A DNA stretch of 64,000 nt from Variovorax sp. HW608 (GTDB lineage: Bacteria; Pseudomonadota; Gammaproteobacteria; Burkholderiales; Burkholderiaceae_C): contig NZ_LT607803.1 in NCBI RefSeq assembly GCF_900090195.1, forward strand, positions 7,280,229 through 7,344,228, written 5' to 3'. The notes beneath the pieces were generated by a model. The model was not told the DNA's origin, searched no databases, and saw only the letters and a list, made by a program, of their open reading frames with translations. Numbering within the stretch: position 1 is the stretch's first letter; every line of letters begins with the position of its first letter. Positions 1 through 8,813 of the stretch are shown in pieces. The position numbers were made by a program, and so were the translations under genes.

Positions 1-50
1 GCGAGCGTGATCTCGAAGGCTTGCGGAACGAGCTTGTCCAGATCACTCAT
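1..50 (-). CDS. Phage tail protein, N-terminal fragment (probable tail assembly chaperone)
   Basis: Only the first 16 codons lie in the window (MSDLDKLVPQAFEITLA...); the gene runs off the left edge. It starts 16 bp after the tail tube gene ends and reads in the same direction. In lambda-like phages the tail assembly chaperone follows the tail tube gene, so that role is inferred from position alone. Confidence 0.45.
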   Translation of the reverse strand, partial: MSDLDKLVPQAFEITL

Positions 51-66
51 GGTTGCCTCACGTCAT

Positions 67-819
67 TCACAGCTGGACGATGCGGCCGAACTGGCCCAGC
101 ACCGCGTCGTAGGGTTTGGTGGTGTCGGCCAGCAGCGAGCCTTCCAGCTCGAACTTGTTGTATTCGTCCGAGATGAAGGAGATTTCCTTCAGCGGATCGA
201 AGGCCACGCGGTACAGCTCGACCAGCACCTTCGCGTTGCCCTGCGCGGTGTTGATGCCTTCCAGCCGCAAATACCGCTCCGGCACCGACTGCGTGAAGAT
301 GCCGATCTCGGTGGCCGCGCCGTAGGTGTAGGCGGCCTTGAACGGCCCTGTGAAGCCGGTGACATCCAGAAATTGGAGAGCACCGAAGTCGGTGTCCACC
401 GTGTAGTGCGTGCCTGCGGTCAGCGTCGCGGGCGTGCCCGCCGAATCGGTGACCACCACCGCCGACACCTTCGGGTGCGCGAGGAAGTAGCGGTCGCCCA
501 CGACCGGCGTCGCCCCGCCGATGGTTTCGGCGGTCACCGAGCCGGTGGTGCCGGTGATGTGGTTGCCGTACAGGGCGAGTGCGAGGTTTTCCTTCGTGAA
601 CTCCTCGATGGTGAGGTTCACGGTGGCCGATTTCTGCTTGACCATCCGGTGGTCGAGCGACCGCTGGCCGGTCTGGCTCTCGAAGTGCTCCAGCACTTCG
701 GTCTTGAGCGAGAGCTTCAGCTCGGCGACGTTGCCGGGAGAGCGCACTTCGATGGGAAGACCGGCTTCGTCGCGCTTGCCGAGGAAGACACGGCCCTGAA
801 AACTGGCGTAGGTGCTCAT
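67..819 (-). CDS. Phage major tail tube protein
   Basis: A 250-aa protein that would polymerise into the tube of a long non-contractile tail. It has the look of siphophage tail tube proteins: an N-terminal beta-rich core (MSTYASFQGRVFLGKRDEAG), a mid segment with TVNLTIEEFTKENLALALYG, and a C-terminal part ending in the hydrophobic GQFGRIVQL. No signal peptide or membrane segment is present. It sits just after the small head-tail genes and just before the presumed chaperone, the usual place for a tail tube gene. The assignment rests on size, position and general sequence character. Confidence 0.7.
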   Translation of the reverse strand: MSTYASFQGRVFLGKRDEAGLPIEVRSPGNVAELKLSLKTEVLEHFESQTGQRSLDHRMVKQKSATVNLTIEEFTKENLALALYGNHITGTTGSVTAETIGGATPVVGDRYFLAHPKVSAVVVTDSAGTPATLTAGTHYTVDTDFGALQFLDVTGFTGPFKAAYTYGAATEIGIFTQSVPERYLRLEGINTAQGNAKVLVELYRVAFDPLKEISFISDEYNKFELEGSLLADTTKPYDAVLGQFGRIVQL

Positions 820-1034
820 GATTTGGATTCCTTGCGTTGGGTGGTTTTGGGTTCGACAGGCGTGCCGTCACCTTCCGATTGCGGCGCGAGGGCGGGCTGG
901 GGCTGGCGGTCGTGGCGCGCGATGCCGTTGGCGATGAGCCAGTCGGCGGTGCCGCTGTTCACGTCGAGCCGCTCGCCCGCCTTGAAGGGTTTGCCCGCGT
1001 GGGTGTGCGGGCGGGTCAAGACGATGGAGGTCAT
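816..1034 (-). CDS. Small phage protein, DUF7210-like
   Basis: A 72-aa protein beginning MTSIVLTRPHTHAGKPF, with a short conserved-looking core (GERLDVNSGTADWLIANGIA) and a polar, proline-rich tail. The core resembles small phage proteins of the DUF7210 type that lie between head-completion and tail genes; their role is unknown. It overlaps the start of the tail tube gene by 4 bp, which suggests translational coupling. The ATG at 1034 is chosen because residues encoded upstream are arginine-rich, out-of-frame-type sequence. Confidence 0.6.
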   Translation of the reverse strand: MTSIVLTRPHTHAGKPFKAGERLDVNSGTADWLIANGIARHDRQPQPALAPQSEGDGTPVEPKTTQRKESKS

Positions 1035-1039
1035 GGGTC

Positions 1040-1486
1040 TCATCCGTTGGTTGAAAGATCGGTGTCGAGCGTCCGGTAGGTGATCGCGTAGCGCGCCGGG
1101 ATCGAGGCAGCCACCGCGTCTGCGTCCTCGACGTCCCACTCGCAGTCCTGCTCGCGGATGCCGAGGCACAAGCCGCCCAGATTCCCGTCGGCCAGCAGCG
1201 CGGCGTGCGCTGCGGTGAGCAGCCGGTCGGCCTCGGTTTCAGGGATCGCGGGCGGCACCGCGCGCGCCAGCGCCACGAGGCGCACGGTCAACACGCGCGT
1301 GACGCGGTCGTTGGCGCGCTCGGTGATGGCGTCGGATTCGGGGAACACCACCAGCGCCGGGGATTGCTCCCGGCTGATGGCCACCGTGGGCGAACGGTGC
1401 AGCGTGGCTCCGAGCGATTCCACCGGCGTGCGGACAGCATCGAGCACCGCGAGCAGAATCCGCTCGCGGATCGAGTTGGCGGCCAT
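1040..1486 (-). CDS. Phage tail terminator / minor tail protein-like
   Basis: A 148-aa protein (MAANSIRERILLAVLDAVRT...) with an N-terminal helix and a beta-alpha core, consistent with tail terminator proteins such as lambda gpU or gpZ that cap the tail tube and join it to the head. It lies between the FII-like joining gene and the DUF7210-like gene, 5 bp before the latter starts. Size, position and the opening motif (RERILLAVLDAV followed by a beta-rich stretch) support the call, but no diagnostic residue is known. It could be any head-tail completion protein. Confidence 0.5.
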   Translation of the reverse strand: MAANSIRERILLAVLDAVRTPVESLGATLHRSPTVAISREQSPALVVFPESDAITERANDRVTRVLTVRLVALARAVPPAIPETEADRLLTAAHAALLADGNLGGLCLGIREQDCEWDVEDADAVAASIPARYAITYRTLDTDLSTNG

Positions 1487-1490
1487 AGCG

Positions 1491-1793
1491 TCAGCGCCTC
1501 GTCAGCTTGGCGCGCATCTCCGAGCCGTCACCCACGGCCCGGACATCGCGCACCTGATAGGCCACGCCATTGATCTCCACCGAGTCACGCGCGGCAAGGC
1601 CCACGAACACCGACGCCGGATACGTGATCGCGTGATCGGTGTTCAGGGCCAAGCCGTCGAGCACGGTGTCGTCGGGTGCTCCGAACCCGACCCGTGCCTC
1701 CTGCGGCGCGACACCGCCGGAGGGTTGCCAGATGCAATCCTTCAGCAGGCCCACGTTCGACGCGGCCTCGTAGATCTGCTCGACGATGCCCAT
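1491..1793 (-). CDS. Head-tail joining protein (lambda gpFII-like)
   Basis: A 100-aa protein, MGIVEQIYEAASNVGLLKD..., ending VRAVGDGSEMRAKLTRR. The short helix followed by a beta-barrel-like region with 'SVEINGVAYQVRDVRAVGDG' fits phage head-tail attachment proteins of the gpFII group, which sit at the bottom of the connector. Its ATG at 1793 overlaps the stop codon of the capsid gene (ATGA), a tight coupling typical of phage structural operons. Confidence 0.6.
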   Translation of the reverse strand: MGIVEQIYEAASNVGLLKDCIWQPSGGVAPQEARVGFGAPDDTVLDGLALNTDHAITYPASVFVGLAARDSVEINGVAYQVRDVRAVGDGSEMRAKLTRR

Positions 1794-2797
1794 CACGCCA
1801 CCGTCAGCTTCACCAGCACACCGGGGCGATGGCACATCGGCAGCGGGTTGGACTGCGTGTGCAAATCGGTGCCACGGTCGAACTTGCGGGGCTCCTGCTT
1901 CGCATACAGCGGCTGGCCGACCGTGTTGACGGTTTCGTTGAAGTCCGCCGGGGCGAAGTAGGTGCCGAAGGTGTCGATGGTGCCCAGCGGGAAGGCGTGC
2001 GCCTCGCCGGCAGCGATGAAGCGGCGCACGGTGCCGCTGGCATCGGTGGCCTGGCCCCGGTACTCCTCGAAGGTGATGCCGCCGTAGGTGAAGCCGCGAC
2101 GGATGTCGTTGATGAGGATCGCGCCGTTCTGCCAGTTCTCGAAAGCCTTCTCGACCTTGGCGTGGCCGGTGAGCGCGGCGAAGAACTCCGGCGAGCACAG
2201 GCAATGGACGCCGTTCATGAACTCGCCCTTGAGGTTGTCCTCGATGGTGGACAGCACCGTGCCGCACTTGGCTTTGACGTTGGTCGTCGAAGTGCCAAGC
2301 TCGAACGACACCGTCTGCGGCGTGATCTCGAAGGCATCGAACAGATCCACCAGCTCCGAGCCGTCGGCGTCGAGGATCACGCCCTTGAGCGCGCCCATGC
2401 GCAGGTGTTCCAGCGTGATGGCGTGCTTGTTGCGCATCGTCTCCAGATGGCGCGCGATGACGCCAGCGACCGTCTCGGTTTCGGTCTCCGAACCGAAGGC
2501 ACGGATGCCTTGCACCTCTTCGGGCAGTACCACGTCGTCGTGCGGGATGTGCGGCACGACGAACGAGCGCAGATTGCGCTTGCCACGCTTGCCGACCGTG
2601 CCGGGCGAACCCGGCGGCAGCGTCGGCAACAGGTTGAGCACGCCGTTCATTTCCTCGACAACGATCTGGCGTTGACGCACCGGCTTCGCGGGCATCAGGT
2701 TCAGTTCTTCCAGACGCCCGTAGCGGTTCGGCAGGATGTTGATGGCGGCGGTCAGCGCGGCCATCGAGAACGCGGGATTGCTGAAGGGGTTGTTCAT
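1793..2797 (-). CDS. Major capsid protein (lambda gpE family)
   Basis: A 334-aa protein matching the lambda gpE family in length (lambda E is 341 aa) and layout. It opens MNNPFSNPAFSMAALTAAIN, then ILPNRYGRLEELNLM, and has the family-like segments around VRQRQIVVEEMNGVLNLLP and the C-terminal FDRGTDLHTQSNPLPMCHRP. The fold would be HK97-like. It follows the decoration gene with a 2-bp gap and overlaps the FII-like gene by one base. The ATG at 2797 is chosen for its Shine-Dalgarno (AAGGAGCC) and because upstream residues are arginine-rich and unlike capsid protein. Confidence 0.9.
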   Translation of the reverse strand: MNNPFSNPAFSMAALTAAINILPNRYGRLEELNLMPAKPVRQRQIVVEEMNGVLNLLPTLPPGSPGTVGKRGKRNLRSFVVPHIPHDDVVLPEEVQGIRAFGSETETETVAGVIARHLETMRNKHAITLEHLRMGALKGVILDADGSELVDLFDAFEITPQTVSFELGTSTTNVKAKCGTVLSTIEDNLKGEFMNGVHCLCSPEFFAALTGHAKVEKAFENWQNGAILINDIRRGFTYGGITFEEYRGQATDASGTVRRFIAAGEAHAFPLGTIDTFGTYFAPADFNETVNTVGQPLYAKQEPRKFDRGTDLHTQSNPLPMCHRPGVLVKLTVA

Positions 2798-2799
2798 GA

Positions 2800-3177
2800 T
2801 CAGGCTCCTTGACGGACGAGCACGCCCAGCGCCTTCAGTTGCGCGATGGCGGCGAGTTTTTCGGCGTTGGTGATGGCTCCGGGCCACGCGAGCGCGTGGT
2901 CGGCGACGATGGCGTGGCGCGCGACGATCAGGCCGTCATCGCGGTCGGCCAGCGTCGCGTCGCAGGCTTGCAGCAGGACGCCCGCGGCGACCTGCGTGCC
3001 ATCGGTGGCGGACGGATCGATCTGCGTGAACTTGCCGGTGGCGGTAACGATGCCGACGACCGCGCCCAGCGACAGGTTCTGACCGGAAGCGACCGTGACG
3101 CGATCACGCGAGTAGAGGTTGGGCGCTTCGTACTTGAGCAGGTCGCCCAGATTCAGCGGTTCGGTGATGGCAGGCAT
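2800..3177 (-). CDS. Head decoration protein (lambda gpD family)
   Basis: A 125-aa protein (MPAITEPLNLGDLLKYEAPN...), close to lambda gpD (110 aa), which trims the expanded capsid as trimers at the three-fold axes. Visible features are an N-terminal extended arm, the SGQNLSLGAVVGIVTATGK beta segment and a run ending ALWPGAIT-like, with helix IAQLKALGVLVRQGA at the end. The position between the protease/scaffold gene and the capsid gene is the lambda order C-(Nu3)-D-E, which makes the call strong. Confidence 0.88.
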   Translation of the reverse strand: MPAITEPLNLGDLLKYEAPNLYSRDRVTVASGQNLSLGAVVGIVTATGKFTQIDPSATDGTQVAAGVLLQACDATLADRDDGLIVARHAIVADHALAWPGAITNAEKLAAIAQLKALGVLVRQGA

Positions 3178-3178
3178 T

Positions 3179-3517
3179 TCAGATCTCCTTCTTGGTGGAC
3201 CGCGCCGCGAGCTGCTTGGCCGCGTCGATCAGCGGGTTGCTGGCCGCAGGACGCACAGCGTCGGGCGCGATGCGGCTGACGATTTCGGGACTGGCTTCGG
3301 CCTGTGCGGCCAGCAGCCGGCTGCGCACCGTGGCGGGTGCGGTGTTGGTTTCGAGGAAACCCGCGATCAGGTCGGCGCGGCCGGCGAGCGTGCAGGTCTG
3401 CGCGATCTCAATGGCGTCGGCCGCGTTCAACGTGGCGGCGGCGGACGGTTGAGGAGGACTGACAACAGGATCAGCAAGAGGCCGATCAAGAGCAGCGGGG
3501 TCGGATCGTTCATTCAT
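3179..3517 (-). CDS. Nested scaffold protein (Nu3-like) from an internal start
   Basis: An in-frame ATG at 3517 (residue Met299 of the protease) is preceded by GATGGAG with a 6-nt gap, a good ribosome binding site. Initiation there would give a 112-aa protein beginning MNERSDPAALDRPLADPVVS, equal to the scaffold domain alone. Lambda makes Nu3 from gene C in the same way, so this is likely but has not been shown for this phage. Confidence 0.55.
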   Translation of the reverse strand: MNERSDPAALDRPLADPVVSPPQPSAAATLNAADAIEIAQTCTLAGRADLIAGFLETNTAPATVRSRLLAAQAEASPEIVSRIAPDAVRPAASNPLIDAAKQLAARSTKKEI

Positions 3518-4411
3518 GGAAGACTCCATCGGGTGGTTGCGAAGAAGGCCCGCTTGGCTGGCCGAAGCCACCTGAGTCGGGAGTGGGGAAAGCGATTGCG
3601 TGAGCTGCGAAAGCGCGTCGTCGAAGCCGCCGACTGCATCGGCAAGGCCTGCGGCGATGGCATCCGGGCCGAAGAACAGACCCGCTTCGGTGGCGCGCAC
3701 GGCATCGGCGTCGAGGCCGCGATGGCGCGCGACCGTCTCGACGAACAGGTCGTAGACGCGATGCACCTCGGTTTTCAGGACGGCATGCGCTTCGTCGGAG
3801 ATCGGCTCGTGCGGGTTGAGGTCGTTCTTGCGCTCGCCCGCGAACACGGCGGTGTAGCGAACGCCGTCCTTTGCGTCCTTCACCGACTGGTCGATGTGCA
3901 TGGCGATGACACCAATCGATCCGACGCCGCCGGTGCGCGCGACGAACACGCGGCTCGCGGCGGACGCCAGCGCGTAGGCCGCTGAGAAGGCCATGTCGTT
4001 GGCCACGGCCCATACCGGCTTCACCTGCGCCGCCGCGCGGATGCGGTCGGCCAGATCGAACACGCCGCCGGATTCGCCGCCGGGCGAATCGACGTCCAGC
4101 AGGATCGCGGCGACCTCGGGGCTCGCGAGCGCGGCGTCCAGTTGCGCGGCGATGCCGGTGTAGCTGGCGAGGCCCGACTCGGCTTCGAGGCCGGAGGTGC
4201 GGCGCACCAGCGTGCCGTAGATCGGAATGACGGCGACTTTGCCGTTGGGGGGCGTCGGCGCACGCGCTGCAGGCGTGTAGCCCACGGGCGCGGCGAGATC
4301 GGCGACGCCGATGCGCGCGCCGAGCACGGAGAGGATGACGTCGAGTTTCGGGCGATGGATCGCCAGCGGCACGCCAAAGAGGCGCGCCGCCAGATGTGGC
4401 AGCACGGTCAT
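3179..4411 (-). CDS. S49-family prohead protease with C-terminal scaffold (lambda gpC-like)
   Basis: A 410-aa protein. Residues 55-270 form an SppA/ClpP-fold serine peptidase: VDSPGGESGG at 108-117 (oxyanion region), the probable nucleophile Ser143 in MAFSAAYALA and Lys195 in GERKNDLNP as the general base. Residues about 295-410 are helical and polar, like the scaffold part of gpC/Nu3. It would help assemble the prohead and then clip itself and other head proteins. It lies between portal and decoration genes, the lambda order. An internal start within it is listed separately. Confidence 0.9.
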   Translation of the reverse strand: MTVLPHLAARLFGVPLAIHRPKLDVILSVLGARIGVADLAAPVGYTPAARAPTPPNGKVAVIPIYGTLVRRTSGLEAESGLASYTGIAAQLDAALASPEVAAILLDVDSPGGESGGVFDLADRIRAAAQVKPVWAVANDMAFSAAYALASAASRVFVARTGGVGSIGVIAMHIDQSVKDAKDGVRYTAVFAGERKNDLNPHEPISDEAHAVLKTEVHRVYDLFVETVARHRGLDADAVRATEAGLFFGPDAIAAGLADAVGGFDDALSQLTQSLSPLPTQVASASQAGLLRNHPMESSMNERSDPAALDRPLADPVVSPPQPSAAATLNAADAIEIAQTCTLAGRADLIAGFLETNTAPATVRSRLLAAQAEASPEIVSRIAPDAVRPAASNPLIDAAKQLAARSTKKEI

Positions 4412-4445
4412 GGGAATCCTTCGGGGAAAGCGGTCAAGTGGCCAG

Positions 4446-5969
4446 TCAGGGAAGCGGACTGCCGCCGGTGGTGTCGGGCGCGATGGCGTTGCGGTTGGGT
4501 TCCGCGCTGCCGCCGTCCTTCGACGTGTAGCGAGGGTCGGAATCGAAGATCAGGCCCAGGTCGTCGGCGCGCTTGTTGTCGGCGGCGATCTCACGGTCGA
4601 CGTCTTCGGCGTCGTAGCCGTTGGCCGAGATGGCTTCGGAACGGCTCATCAGACCAGCGCGGATCGCCAGCAGCATGGCCTTGTATTCCTTCTCCGGATC
4701 GACCCACTGCCAGCCCTGTGGAATCCACTTCACCGCGAGGTACTGGCGGCGGCGCGCAGGTCCGCCGCGCGCGAAACCCGGCGCATCGAGCGCACCCGCG
4801 AGCAAGGCCTGCTTCATCCATGTCGCCCACACCGGACGGCACATCTGATGCACCAGCACCGAGTGCTGCACCATCTCGCAGCGGCGGCGGAATTCCAGCA
4901 GCCCTCCGCGGATGGACGAGTAGTTCACACCCGTCAGGTCGCCGGTCAGTTGCTCGTAGGTGATGCCGATGGCGGCGGCGACCGCGCGGAACTGCGTGCG
5001 CAGGAACTCGGAGTACGAACCGCCCACGTCGGCCGGATCGGAGAACTTGATGTCCTCGCCCGGCTCCAGAATCTGCAAGGTGCCCGGTTCGAGGCCTGCC
5101 AGCGCGATGCCATCGCCGTTGGCCGCGCCTTCGCCCATCAGGTTGTCTTCGGGGTTCTGGCGCGTGACGAAGCCCGCGAACATCGCGGCGGTCTTCTTGC
5201 GCACCAGTTCGGCGTCGTCGTACTGATCCAGTTCGTTGAGCTTGACCAGCGCGCGCGACAGCCACGGCTCACCGCGAATCTGGCCGGGACGCAGCACGCG
5301 GTATAGATGGATGACTTCGCGCGCGTCGATGCGCACCGTCTCCATGCCGCCTTGGCCGGACATCGGTGCAAGCATCCCGTCTTCCGGATGCGAGCGGTAC
5401 AGGTGGTACGCGACGCGGCGGCCCAGCGCATCGAACTCGATGCCCGAGCGCACAACATTGCCCGACGGTAGATCGGTGTTGAGGTGGATCGGCAGGTGCT
5501 CCGATTCCAGCAACTGAAGCTGCAAGGGCACCGCCAAGCCATCTTCCGGGCGGCGCGGGCGCAGCCGGATCAGGCATTCGCCGCCTTCGAGCATCGAGCG
5601 GCATGCCAAGGCTTGCAGGCCGTAAAAATCGGTCTGGCCCGCCGCGTCGGCTTCCTCCGTCCAGTCGCGCCACAGCGCCTGCACGTCGGCCTTGAACTGC
5701 TCGTCATCCGACAGGCTCTGCGGCTTGATGCCGGTGCCGACGGCGTTGGCGACGAAGGCATCGAGCGCGGCCTGGGCCCACGCATTGCGGCGCACGAGGT
5801 CGCGGCTCTTGATGCGCAGGTCGGTGTGGGTGGCGAGCATCGCGGCGATCGCACCAGGATTGCCGGGCATCCATGCCAGCGAGCGTCGGCCCCGGCCTGC
5901 GGTTTCATGCACCGGCTGTCCGATGGAATTGCCGAACAGGCGGCGCATGGTTTGGGCAAACCACGCCAT
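4446..5969 (-). CDS. Phage portal protein (lambda gpB family)
   Basis: A 507-aa protein (lambda gpB is 533 aa), forming the dodecameric ring through which DNA is packaged. The N-terminal block SRDLVRRNAWAQAALDAFV and the mid block GGLLEFRRRCEMVQHSVLV are characteristic of lambda-type portals. It starts at ATG 5969, 1 bp after the gpW stop codon (an upstream alternative start at 5996 would overlap gpW). Order gpA-gpW-gpB-gpC is conserved with lambda. Confidence 0.93.
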   Translation of the reverse strand: MAWFAQTMRRLFGNSIGQPVHETAGRGRRSLAWMPGNPGAIAAMLATHTDLRIKSRDLVRRNAWAQAALDAFVANAVGTGIKPQSLSDDEQFKADVQALWRDWTEEADAAGQTDFYGLQALACRSMLEGGECLIRLRPRRPEDGLAVPLQLQLLESEHLPIHLNTDLPSGNVVRSGIEFDALGRRVAYHLYRSHPEDGMLAPMSGQGGMETVRIDAREVIHLYRVLRPGQIRGEPWLSRALVKLNELDQYDDAELVRKKTAAMFAGFVTRQNPEDNLMGEGAANGDGIALAGLEPGTLQILEPGEDIKFSDPADVGGSYSEFLRTQFRAVAAAIGITYEQLTGDLTGVNYSSIRGGLLEFRRRCEMVQHSVLVHQMCRPVWATWMKQALLAGALDAPGFARGGPARRRQYLAVKWIPQGWQWVDPEKEYKAMLLAIRAGLMSRSEAISANGYDAEDVDREIAADNKRADDLGLIFDSDPRYTSKDGGSAEPNRNAIAPDTTGGSPLP

Positions 5970-5970
5970 G

Positions 5971-6174
5971 TCAGAAGCCCTTGCCCGTGGTGACACGGAT
6001 CTGGCGTTTGGGCGTGCCGTTGCTGCGCGCGATCTCGGCCTCGACCGTGCGAATCGCCGCTTGCAGTTCGGCGACGCTGCGGTACTCGACCGTCTTGTCG
6101 CCGAAGCTCACGCGCCGCTCGCCAGTGGCCAGCGCGCGCTTTAGCGCATCGAGTTGGGTGGTGGTGTAGGCCAA
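5971..6174 (-). CDS. Head-tail connector protein gpW
   Basis: A 67-aa protein, the same size as lambda gpW (68 aa). It opens MAYTTTQLDALKRALATGER and continues with the basic VSFGDKTVEYRSV strand pair and a second helix AELQAAIRTVEAEIARSNG, the helix-hairpin-helix pattern of gpW. It stabilises packaged DNA and provides the site for the next joining protein. It lies between terminase and portal with short gaps, as in lambda. Confidence 0.9.
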   Translation of the reverse strand: MAYTTTQLDALKRALATGERRVSFGDKTVEYRSVAELQAAIRTVEAEIARSNGTPKRQIRVTTGKGF

Positions 6175-6184
6175 GGGTCTTCTC

Positions 6185-8152
6185 TCATCGGGTCAACCAG
6201 CGGCTCTTGATCACGCGCCGGCCGCCATTGCGGGTGCCAGAAACAGAAAGGCCACCGCTGTGGGTGGCCTCGTCGGGTTGCATCGGTTCGAGCGGCGGTG
6301 GATCGTCCGGTGGGCGTTCCATGCCGAGTTGCCGCTCCAGTTCGCGCCAGTGGCGCTCCTCGAAGCGATCCAGCCCTGCCGCCGCTGCGGCGGCGCGGGC
6401 GTAGACGTAGCAGTCGAGCGCCTCGTTGCGCTCGCGCATCTTTTGCCATTCGCGCACGGCGAAGCCGTTGCGGTCGCGGCGGGTGATCAGTTGCTCGGCG
6501 CAGAGTTGCTGGATGAACTCTGCGTCGATCTTGGGCAGGTGGACGAAGCCAGCCGGATACGTCGCGGTGACGCCGTCCTCGCTGACGTTGGCCGCCTTGC
6601 GCAAGTTGTTGTAAAGCTCCAGCTTGGCGATGCCGACCGCGACCGTGAACACTTTGATGCCCCGGCGCAGACGCTTGCCATCACGCGACACATCGACCGC
6701 CGTCGGCGTGCCGATCAGCGCCGCGCCTCGTGCCGCGCCCTTGACCGCCATCACGCGCGCATCGCGGCTGGCGCGAACGAAGGCGTAGGCCTCCTGCGTC
6801 GCAAAGCCGGTGTCGAGCGCGAAGCGCGCCAGCGGCATCGCCGCGCCCGCGGCGTGCGTCCACGTCTCATCGAGCATTTCGGCCAGCCGGTTCCACACCT
6901 GCTCGCGGGCGGTGTCGCCCATCAGCACGCGGTGTTCGACCAGCCACGCTTCCTTGCCGCGACCGAAGGCCCAGACGGATGCTTCGATGCGATCCTTCTG
7001 CACGTCCGCGCCGCCGACCAGCAGCAGGCCGCCCAGCGGCACTCCGCCGATGCGGTAATCCTCGCGGCGCTCGACCAGACGCTGCCAGTCAGGCGTTTCG
7101 CCTTCCTCGACCCATGTCTCGCCGAGTTCGGTGTTCTTGAAAGTCTTGATGGCCGCCGCCGAACCGGATTCCTTGCTGACGGCAGCCTCCCAGGCTGCGG
7201 CGATGTCACGCCACGCGCGCCAGCCCACCGGCGAATACAGGCTCGACAGGTGAAAGCCCGTGGTCTTGCCCGTGCCGTCCACCGTCGCACGCCACTCGCC
7301 GTGTTCGAGCATCCACGTCTTGTGGTGCTCGGCAATCGCGGTGTCGCAGGATTCGCAGATGTAGGCCGCCGTCCCCGGCGCGTTCTTGTCCCAGCGCAGC
7401 TGCTCGAAGCGCAGCCACTGCCGGTGTGAGCAATGCGGGCACGGCACGAAGTAGCGGCGCTGGTCGCTGGCCTCGTACTCGCGCTCGATGGCGGACGCGC
7501 CGGAGATCGTCGGCGTGGAGACGATGAAGATCTTGCGTCGCGCAAAGGTGCGCGTGCGCGCCTCCGCCAGCGAGATCGCATCGCCTTCGCCATCGACGTC
7601 CAGCGGATAGCCGTCCACCTCGTCGAGGAACAGATACCGCACCGGCATCGAGCGCAGGCCGACCGCGCTGTTCGCGCCCGTCATCACCAATACGCCGCCG
7701 CGAAACTCCTTCGCCAGAATCGTGTTGCCCGAATCACGCGAGCGCGCCGGAGCGATCAGCTCGGCCAGCGCGGGCGATTCCTCGATCAGCGGATCGATGC
7801 GCTGCTTCGAGTTTCGCTTGGCCATCTCTACCGTCGGCCACACGGCCATCATCGGGCCGGGCGCGTGGTGGATGACGTAGCCGATCCAATTCGATCCCAT
7901 CTCGGTCGCGCCGAGCTGGGCGGCCTTCATGAACACCACGCGCTCGACCGGCGAGGTCGGCGACAGGCAATCCATGATGGCCTTCAAGTACGGCGTGCGG
8001 CTGGTGCGCCAGCGTCCCGGTTCGGCGGACGCCTTGCTGGAGAGCGTCCGATGCCGATCCGACCATTCCGACACGGTGAGCAGCGGATCGGGCGTCAAGC
8101 CTTCGCGCCACGCGCGTTCGATTTCGGCAGCACCTTCGTAGTCGATGTCCAT
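6185..8152 (-). CDS. Terminase large subunit (GpA family)
   Basis: A 655-aa DNA-packaging motor, close to lambda gpA (641 aa). The N-terminal ATPase shows the variant Walker A KAAQLGATE (76-84) and Walker B with catalytic Glu in YLFLDEVDG (173-181). A zinc-ribbon pair follows (C238, C241, C266, C269), as in many GpA proteins. The C-terminal half is the nuclease that cuts cos or pac sites. The start codon overlaps the last base pair region of the small subunit stop, and the two subunits would act together. Confidence 0.95.
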   Translation of the reverse strand: MDIDYEGAAEIERAWREGLTPDPLLTVSEWSDRHRTLSSKASAEPGRWRTSRTPYLKAIMDCLSPTSPVERVVFMKAAQLGATEMGSNWIGYVIHHAPGPMMAVWPTVEMAKRNSKQRIDPLIEESPALAELIAPARSRDSGNTILAKEFRGGVLVMTGANSAVGLRSMPVRYLFLDEVDGYPLDVDGEGDAISLAEARTRTFARRKIFIVSTPTISGASAIEREYEASDQRRYFVPCPHCSHRQWLRFEQLRWDKNAPGTAAYICESCDTAIAEHHKTWMLEHGEWRATVDGTGKTTGFHLSSLYSPVGWRAWRDIAAAWEAAVSKESGSAAAIKTFKNTELGETWVEEGETPDWQRLVERREDYRIGGVPLGGLLLVGGADVQKDRIEASVWAFGRGKEAWLVEHRVLMGDTAREQVWNRLAEMLDETWTHAAGAAMPLARFALDTGFATQEAYAFVRASRDARVMAVKGAARGAALIGTPTAVDVSRDGKRLRRGIKVFTVAVGIAKLELYNNLRKAANVSEDGVTATYPAGFVHLPKIDAEFIQQLCAEQLITRRDRNGFAVREWQKMRERNEALDCYVYARAAAAAAGLDRFEERHWRELERQLGMERPPDDPPPLEPMQPDEATHSGGLSVSGTRNGGRRVIKSRWLTR

Positions 8153-8706
8153 CAGTCCACGCGGGGGCGCAGATCGCCCAGTTCCTGCAAGTGCTCGCGC
8201 ACGGCGGCCTCCAGCGCGACGTGCATCGTGTGCGGATCGACGCCGAGCTTGGCGGCCATCTGCGCCGAGACGCGCGCGGGCCAGTTGAGCCAGGCATCGC
8301 GCTCGGCGCGCGCCAGCTTGAAGACGTGGGCGATGGCCTGATTTCGGTCGACCAGTTCACCCTTGAGCCGCGCCAGCCGAACCTTGTTCGTCTGCGCCTT
8401 GACCACCTCGTTGACCGTGCGCGCCTGAAGCAGTGACGCGCCGCCGGTGGGCAAGGTGGCCTGACCGTCGCCCGCAGGGGCGACGGGCGCGGCATTGGCC
8501 GTTTCCGGCGGCACGGCGGCCTTGACGGCGCGGGCGCGTGTGCCGGTACGGGGGGCCTCGGTGTTACGCGCCCACTCCGCATCGGCGCGTTCCGGGTCAA
8601 GGGTTCCGTCGGCCTCTGGCGTGACGCGCCCAACCGCGATGGCCTTGCGCACCGCCGCGTCGGATACGCCCCGGTGGCGCGCGTAGGCGCGAATCGAGAT
8701 TCCCAT
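8152..8706 (-). CDS. Terminase small subunit (Nu1-like)
   Basis: A 184-aa protein. The N-terminus MGISIRAYARHRGVSDAAVRKAI is a helix-turn-helix, followed by a proline/alanine-rich linker (about 45-90) and a C-terminal helical part for contact with the large subunit. It would recognise the packaging site. The ATG at 8706 is preferred over a TTG four codons upstream because GAAGGTG precedes it at normal spacing. It is the first gene of the packaging operon and overlaps the large subunit start by one base. Confidence 0.85.
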   Translation of the reverse strand: MGISIRAYARHRGVSDAAVRKAIAVGRVTPEADGTLDPERADAEWARNTEAPRTGTRARAVKAAVPPETANAAPVAPAGDGQATLPTGGASLLQARTVNEVVKAQTNKVRLARLKGELVDRNQAIAHVFKLARAERDAWLNWPARVSAQMAAKLGVDPHTMHVALEAAVREHLQELGDLRPRVD

Positions 8707-8746
8707 CGGCACCTTCAATCATTCGTTCGTCCTTCGTCGAGAAAGA

Positions 8747-8774
8747 GCTTGGCTTCCATCGGGAACAGCGCGTT
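8747..8774 (+). repeat. 28-bp pre-gene element, copy 1 of 4
   Basis: Pattern GCTTGGCTTC, nine variable bases, CAGCGCGTT. It lies 67 bp before the ATG of the 88-aa gene. The bases just outside (GAAA-GA before, CATCACG after) are also shared with copy 2. Confidence 0.85.
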
Positions 8775-8813
8775 CATCACGTCACGCCATCAATCACGTC
8801 GAAAGGACACCCG

